A DNA stretch of 64,000 nucleotides, from contig NC_091135.1 of assembly GCF_041381155.1 (NCBI RefSeq), positions 66,119,067 to 66,183,066 of the forward strand, in the 5' to 3' direction. This document shows, in pieces, positions 60,105 through 64,000 of this stretch. The notes under the pieces were generated by a model. It saw nothing but the letters and a program-made list of their open reading frames with translations, was not told the origin of the DNA and searched no databases. The DNA comes from Argopecten irradians. Its lineage: Eukaryota > Mollusca > Bivalvia > Pectinida > Pectinidae. The first letter of the stretch is position 1; every line of letters starts with the position of its first letter. The translations under genes were made by a program, and so were the position numbers.

Positions 60105-63100
60105 ATGTCATTTACAGATCTGTTGATCATTCTGTTGTTGTTGGGATGCTTCCATGGTTCATTAGGGAAGCCATTTAGTGGAGAATCATTATCTCCAGTG
60201 ATTTTGAGTAAGTTTTTTTAGATGATAATATATTTTTTAAAACTTTGGCCTAGTGGCTGACACTGAACTGGTGGAGTGAATCTGCTCAACTCGATTTGCG
60301 CTCTTCTAAGAAGAGAAGTCTTCTCAGAAGATCTTCCAGCCTATAGACGGAAGAGCTTCCAGAGTAGAAGAGCTACAATCGAGTGAACGGTAGTTATATT
60401 CTGGAAGTAGAAGAGGGCAAATCGAGTTAGGCTCAGTTCACAGACACGTGATTATGAGTTATGCCACTAAATGTGTCAGCTCATAGACCACTTACACACC
60501 ATGGTAGGCCTATATCAGAGATAAAGACCAATAACAGGCTTTGCAATGTAATTTTTCGCCTTCAAAATACTGAAAAACAACTTTACTAGATGTAGTGGGC
60601 CGATTTTGTCCAAATCATTTACTGTAAAAAACAGTTGAAATTCTTTTAACCACTGTAAATTTCCTAATGCAGTGGAAATGTCAAAGACAAAACTTCAATT
60701 ATATAATATTTTTATTTGTTTTCTTAAAATCTTAAAAAAAGAGTTATCTCCCCTCTGAAAAGCAAAAAAAAAATTGTTATTTTGACAATATTTTCACTTT
60801 AAAGGATTTTGGTTCCCCTAGCTGTGCATATGGCATTTTGGGACCGATCGGTTTAAGTTAATATGTAGTAAAAGTTTGAAAAAATCAGAGAAAAGATCCC
60901 TCTTTCCATTGTTAGATGTAGATCATTCTTTGGTGGGCGCCAAGATCCCTCTGTGATCTCTTGTTATTTCATATATAAACCCTGGGATATTGAGGATGAC
61001 AAGTCATTGGATCTGCCATCAAACCATTTGTCTATAAATTAAACCAACTGTAGGAGTCTTTACTAGACTGTATATATGGTGCATTGAAGAACTTGTATCT
61101 TGTATTGATTATAATTTTAAATGTGTCTTCTTTCTGATGTATCACAGTGAAATTTTAACATATCTTATGAGCAATCTTGATTAAATTCAGTGGGTTTTTT
61201 ATATAGTAAAGTGTCTCTGTCATGTGTTATACATGTAGATATACATGTACAAAAAATACATAATGCATTAATTTATTTCAGTAGTACATATACAGTGTAC
61301 TGTGTATAAAACTGATTTTGGCTGTTTTATTTCCAGTGCCTGGTGATGGAGGGAGTCAGTTCTATGCCAAGCTGAATAAAACAACAGTTCCACATGTCTT
61401 CTGTGAAAAGCAAACGTCTGACTATTTTAATTTATGGCTCAATATATATGAATTGGCACCCTACCTGATTGACTGTTTTACAGATAATATGAGGTACTGC
61501 CAAATTTGTCCTAAAATAATATTTAACATTTCAAAGCTTAACTTCTCCATATATCCTTATATCATTGCTTTGATGATATAGAAGATATATGTGTTCTGGA
61601 ATAACAATTTTTTCATGATGTCCTGATGTAAAATTCAAAGATGGTGTCATTATCAGTTCATATAATAAGTAACTTTGATAACCTTAAAATAGATTTTAAT
61701 GCTTAAACTACACAAAACCAAACTTTCCTATTACACTGCAAATATATAAAGCAAGGTATATATAGCTAGAGTTACAATGTATGTAAAGGGACTCTAAACC
61801 TGGTGGCCAAGTTGTTAAAAGCATTCATATTTGTTTCACAAGACTGGGCTGTGAGTTTATACTTAGAAGTTGCTTGCCAAAGACAATTTTTGTAGGATTT
61901 TCCAGGGAAGTCTAAAAGATTGATTCATAATTTTTAATTTGTTTGATGAGTCCATTGAATCAAGGAAAAGTTCAGCTGGGCACTCAATCTTAGAGGTTGC
62001 GGCTATCAAGTCCCTTGCTTTCATTTAGCAACTTGTATTGATTATTAGATTTAGCAATATACTTGTTGTTTATTTAGTAGTTAACTGTAAAAGAGATTAA
62101 GTTCTGATGTTATATGGTTTCAGATTGGTATATGATCGCAAGACTCACACTACCCATAATGCCCCTGGCGTTGACATACAGATTCGAGGCTGGGGGGACA
62201 CTGAGACCGTCGAGTGGCTGGACCCTTCACACTTTGGTTTTAGTGAGTATTCATAGCCATAATAGATCTTTATATCTACCGTCATTACAAATCATCATCT
62301 TGTTCAGAAAGATGAAAAGAAATGAGATACTGTATATGATAATAATTATTTTAAATTTCCATGTTTTATTTTTCTTTACAGCCAGTTACTTCTACTACAT
62401 TGCACAGGAATTGGAATCCTTGGGGTACAAGCGAGGTGTCTCCATCAGAGGAGCTCCATATGATTTCCGCAAGGCACCAAGTGAGTTTCAGGAATGTTTG
62501 ACTTACAATGTACAATGTACTTGTATTACATTGTATTTGAGTTACATTGTACACTAGCAATCTTACCATAAAATGTTTTCAAAATAAGATGTCATTTAGC
62601 AACCATGTTTACTGCCATATGTGTGAAAACAAATTAAACATTCTTTTCGTTGTGTTTATAATTAAAATTTGGTTTACATTGGAGAAGATAAGTACCACCT
62701 GCTGTATTCATTGTATTGTCATAATTCTCAAAATATTCTTAGGCAAAAAAAACAATATGTTCGCTTGGGGTTTTACTTGCCATGAAAGTATTGGACGTTT
62801 GGTTAAACAGCATGAGTACTAAATGAATTACATGATTGTTATAACATAGAACATGTGTTGATTTCAATTGGTACGTATCTATCGGTAACTACTCGGATAG
62901 TTGATTGGTGAGGAGCTCAACAAAGGATATTCCTTACAGCTATATATGGAAGATTGTGAATGCCTGATTTGATGTTTTTGTTCTTTTATGATATTTGAAA
63001 TATTGTTTTTCTATTCCTACAAACCTAATGAACAAATATATGAATATTCGTTGATAATCGTAGTTATGTATAATGTATGCACATGCCCATCAGGCAAATA

Positions 63101-63512
63101 TTGTCACAATATTTGAAAAAAACTAACCAAAATAACATGTAGAATTAAAACTAATTGGGGAATTGTATTCAAGCTGAAATAATTCTTGTGATGAATGTAA
63201 ATATAATTAGTGTTATCCTATCTATGTGTTCAGATGAGCTAGGTGGTATGTACAATAAGCTTGTTATCCTATCTATGTGTACAGATGAGCTAGGTGGTAT
63301 GTACAAGAAGCTGCAGGATTTGATTGAGGACACCTACATCCTGAACAACAAAAGTTCGGTGACCTTAATCGGTCACAGCATGGGTAACCCTGTCACACTC
63401 TACTTCTTAAACCACATGCCACAGGCCTGGAAGGACAAGTATGTCAGGAGATTTATTTCTCTAGCTGGTGTATGGGCAGGCGTCATCAAAACTCTCAGGC
63501 TCTTCGCTTCAG
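60105..63512 (+). CDS. PLA2G15: group XV phospholipase A2 / LCAT-family lipase, 5' part (gene continues past the right edge)
   Basis: Exons 60105-60207, 61337-61493, 62124-62242, 62382-62480 and 63285-63512 (or 63234-63512), GT-AG, phases 1,2... consistent throughout; 235 codons are visible. The start at 60105 gives a signal peptide (LLIILLLLGCFHGSLG); an in-frame ATG at 60063 would add 14 residues. Then PVILMPGDGGSQ (family VPGDxGxQ), CEKQTSDYFNLWLN and IDCFTDNMR (lid loop with its Cys pair), LVYDRKT, APGVDIQIRGWG, RGAPYDFRKAP, and the nucleophile elbow IGHSMGN with Ser191, followed by PQAWKDKYVRRFISL and KTLRLFASG. The order and spacing match vertebrate PLA2G15, with GHSMGN closer to PLA2G15 than to LCAT (GHSLG). 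The enzyme hydrolyses and transacylates phospholipids in lysosomes or the secretory lumen. The catalytic Asp and His lie in exons beyond the window. Exon 5 has a duplicated acceptor. Confidence 0.93.
60288..60428. mobile_element. small TIR element (MITE-like) in LCAT-family intron 1
   Basis: AACTCGATTTGCGCTCTTCT at 60288-60307 is inverted at 60408-60428 (AGAAGAGGGCAAATCGAGTT), one mismatch. The interior is rich in CTTCT/AGAAG words that can also pair. No ORF. Confidence 0.65.
63213..63314 (+). repeat. 51-bp tandem duplication spanning the exon 5 acceptor
   Basis: TTATCCTATCTATGTGTTCAG|ATGAGCTAGG at 63213-63243 recurs 51 bp later with TTCAG changed to ACAG (acceptors at 63233 and 63284). The downstream coding copy reads ATGTACAAGAAGCTG, the upstream ATGTACAATAAGCTT. 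Both acceptors keep the reading frame. Confidence 0.92.
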
Positions 63513-64000
63513 GTTAGAATATGAATTATTGGAATACAAGTATCGGCCATGTTTTTGCTGCAGATGATGTCATAACTTCTCTTTACTCTATCTAGTAAAT
63601 ATTATTGAAATTTTTTTTTATAGAAATAGATATTCTTCCTTCATAAGATTACATTATTATATATATCTGCCATTGCATTCATCTTTGTGCAAGGGGAGAT
63701 AATTCAAGTTTTAAAATTTATCTTTCCAAAGGAATAACAAATTAAGTAACTTTCAGTGAATCTAGCTTTGATGTACTTCTATTTTGATTTGAGTGGTTCT
63801 CTCAATGTTTGAATAAAAATGTTTTACATGTTCTATTCAGAGTTTATAGAATTCTGCTACTGTAGATTTCGCTAGAAAATGACCACTTATTTCATGAATG
63901 AAAAAAACTCTAAAGAGTTTGATATTTTTCAGATTTCTTTGCATATTTATTATGCAAACATTGGCCAAAAAACTGAGAATTGTGCGAAAAACCAACATGA
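63513..64000. other. intron 5 of the LCAT-family gene, running off the window
   Basis: Starts with GTTAGA after ..GCTTCAG. No further exon (expected next residues resembling DNNRIP) was found before the window ends. Confidence 0.6.

Noticed and set aside
59906..60178. 90-codon frame overlapping the LCAT-family first exon
   Set aside because: A different register from the exon that joins in phase to PGDGGSQ; it lacks a signal peptide and any motif.

Overview
The window looks like metazoan nuclear DNA. Genes are split by GT-AG introns, AT content is high, and satellites and small transposons are dense. The gene set and a dispersed repeat family that I recognise from memory as common in bivalve genomes suggest a bivalve mollusc; the species cannot be fixed from sequence alone. 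I support five protein-coding genes and one decayed retrotransposon fragment. Almost all other long open frames are translations of tandem repeats.

Layout: 1-2515, 57-bp satellite. 2720-10388 (minus), five-exon secreted CAP gene (CAP-1), divergent at one CAP histidine. 10585-22540, intergenic DNA full of dispersed repeats, including a nested TIR element with a 35-bp array (10698-11369), a 1.9-kb TIR element (13011-14921), a 17350-17924 TIR element and an 854-bp long-TIR element with a 7-8 bp target duplication (20842-21695). 22541-32316, a 9.8-kb 51-bp satellite of roughly 190 copies. 33567-41743 (minus), CAP-2, whose second intron holds a 4.6-kb 60-bp satellite. 44708-48765 (plus), CAP-3, divergent from CAP-2; its intron 3 begins with a minisatellite built from its own exon/donor junction. 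49087-54832 (minus), apolipoprotein D-like lipocalin, convergent with CAP-3, with repeat arrays in two introns. 56817-57463 (minus), degraded non-LTR reverse transcriptase tail. 57690-58790, two copies of a dispersed element. 60105-64000+ (plus), 5' part of a lysosomal phospholipase A2/LCAT-family gene that runs off the right edge.

The three CAP genes share exon boundaries and phases (0, 1, 0, 2), so they arose by local duplication. All encode a signal peptide, a short acidic propeptide-like stretch, one CAP domain and a short Cys-rich tail. CAP and lipocalin products are secreted; the LCAT-family enzyme is secretory/lysosomal. No operon-like logic links them. The striking property of the locus is that nearly every long intron or intergenic gap contains a different tandem array, and in two places (CAP-3 intron 3, LCAT-like exon 5) tandem duplication has multiplied a splice site.

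Limits: exon joins were inferred by eye from splice consensus, phase and paralogue comparison; no transcript, homology search or repeat database was available. Copy numbers are approximate.
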